Shown here piece by piece: positions 63,828 to 64,000 of a stretch of 64,000 nucleotides of DNA; the first letter of the stretch is position 1; each line of letters opens with the position of its first letter. The stretch comes from Erysipelotrichales bacterium (lineage in GTDB: Bacteria; Bacillota_I; Bacilli_A; Erysipelotrichales; Erysipelotrichaceae), in contig CAJTIT010000004.1 of NCBI GenBank assembly GCA_910576345.1, forward strand, positions 51,105 through 115,104, read 5' to 3'. The notes beneath the pieces are model-generated. The model was given only the letters and a program-made list of their open reading frames with translations, was not told the DNA's origin and made no database searches. Both the position numbers and the translations under genes were made by a program.

Positions 63828-63885
63828 TTGCGAAGCGAATACCACATGCTATGCATGTGGTAAAAGAAGTTATACTGTGGAAAAA

Positions 63886-63949
63886 ACAAACCTCCTTCTG
63901 TACAATAAAGTTGGCCTGGCAGCTAACAAAAGTAAAGAAGGAGGTTTGT
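63886..63949 (+). promoter_or_regulatory. Inverted repeat sequestering the tnpA ribosome site
   Basis: ACAAACCTCCTTCT (63886-63899) is the exact complement of AGAAGGAGGTTTGT (63936-63949), which contains the ribosome site of tnpA. If transcribed, this 14-bp stem would hide it, as in other IS200 elements where tnpA expression is kept very low. Confidence 0.75.
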
Positions 63950-63952
63950 CTA

Positions 63953-64000
63953 ATGAAAGACACAAATAGTTTATCACATACAAGTTATCGCTGTAAATAT
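63953..64000 (+). CDS. tnpA: IS200-type TnpA transposase, N-terminus only
   Basis: The first 16 codons (MKDTNSLSHTSYRCKY) match the start of IS200-family Y1 HUH transposases, which typically read DTNSLSHTKWxCKYHIVF. The gene runs out of the window, so the catalytic His and Tyr are not seen. Confidence 0.8.
   Translation, partial: MKDTNSLSHTSYRCKY

Larger units (their letters stand above)
63830..64000 (+). mobile_element. Left end of an IS200/IS605-family element
   Basis: A hairpin TACCACATGC/GCATGTGGTA (63840-63862, loop TAT) suits the subterminal hairpin recognised by Y1 transposases, and the transposase start follows. The right end is outside the window. The exact boundary is uncertain, near 63828-63838. 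Confidence 0.7.

Overview
The window looks like a low-GC Gram-positive chromosome, most likely a gut Erysipelotrichia (Erysipelotrichaceae or a relative). The basis is strong AGGAGG-type ribosome sites, sigma-A promoters, CIRCE elements, DUF1836-DegV and VTC/DUF4956/DUF4353 operons, and a Firmicute siphovirus-type prophage. The taxon is an inference from gene style, not from a marker gene.

Positions 1 to about 38.65 kb are most of a temperate siphophage genome, entered from its left side; no integrase lies in the window, so it should be just left of position 1. A leftward lysogeny block (Mrr-type nuclease with an FtsK-gamma domain, S24 repressor) faces a rightward early block across a compact divergent promoter/operator. 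The early block carries small hypotheticals, a YqaJ/RecT recombination module, RusA, replication initiation and helicase-loader proteins, a fused DNA methyltransferase, a PAPS-reductase-like protein, SSB, a remarkable cysteine-triplet protein and a lipoprotein. It ends in a putative late activator whose likely promoter and operator follow at once (15.8 kb). A membrane-anchored, apparently catalytically dead dCTP-deaminase-like protein with its own promoter and terminator sits between this late promoter and the packaging genes. Packaging, head, tail (with a -1 frameshift in the tail chaperone gene), fibre, holin and amidase genes run from 17.0 to 37.0 kb. A second regulator pair (XRE plus ImmA-like protease), a tiny basic protein and two candidate small RNAs close the right end. 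A probable attR, the 3' end of a tRNA plus its terminator, is at 38.63-38.68 kb.

From 39.1 kb the sequence is host chromosome. A possible structured RNA precedes tsaC-rpiB. An ECF sigma factor with a membrane-spanning C-terminal extension precedes a decayed surface-protein gene and an intact 1505-residue relative with DxDxDG calcium-binding-type repeats. An ORF-less group II intron lies directly behind the terminator of that gene. Then come a VTC polyphosphate polymerase/DUF4956/DUF4353 operon, a DJ-1 family protein, an amidase, mnmE, tatD, an unusual 888-residue protein combining RNA polymerase alpha-CTD-like and sigma region 4-like domains, CIRCE-controlled clpB and a DUF1836-degV operon behind a perfect palindrome.

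The last about 170 bases are the left end of an IS200/IS605-type element, whose transposase ribosome site is buried in a perfect 14-bp inverted repeat.
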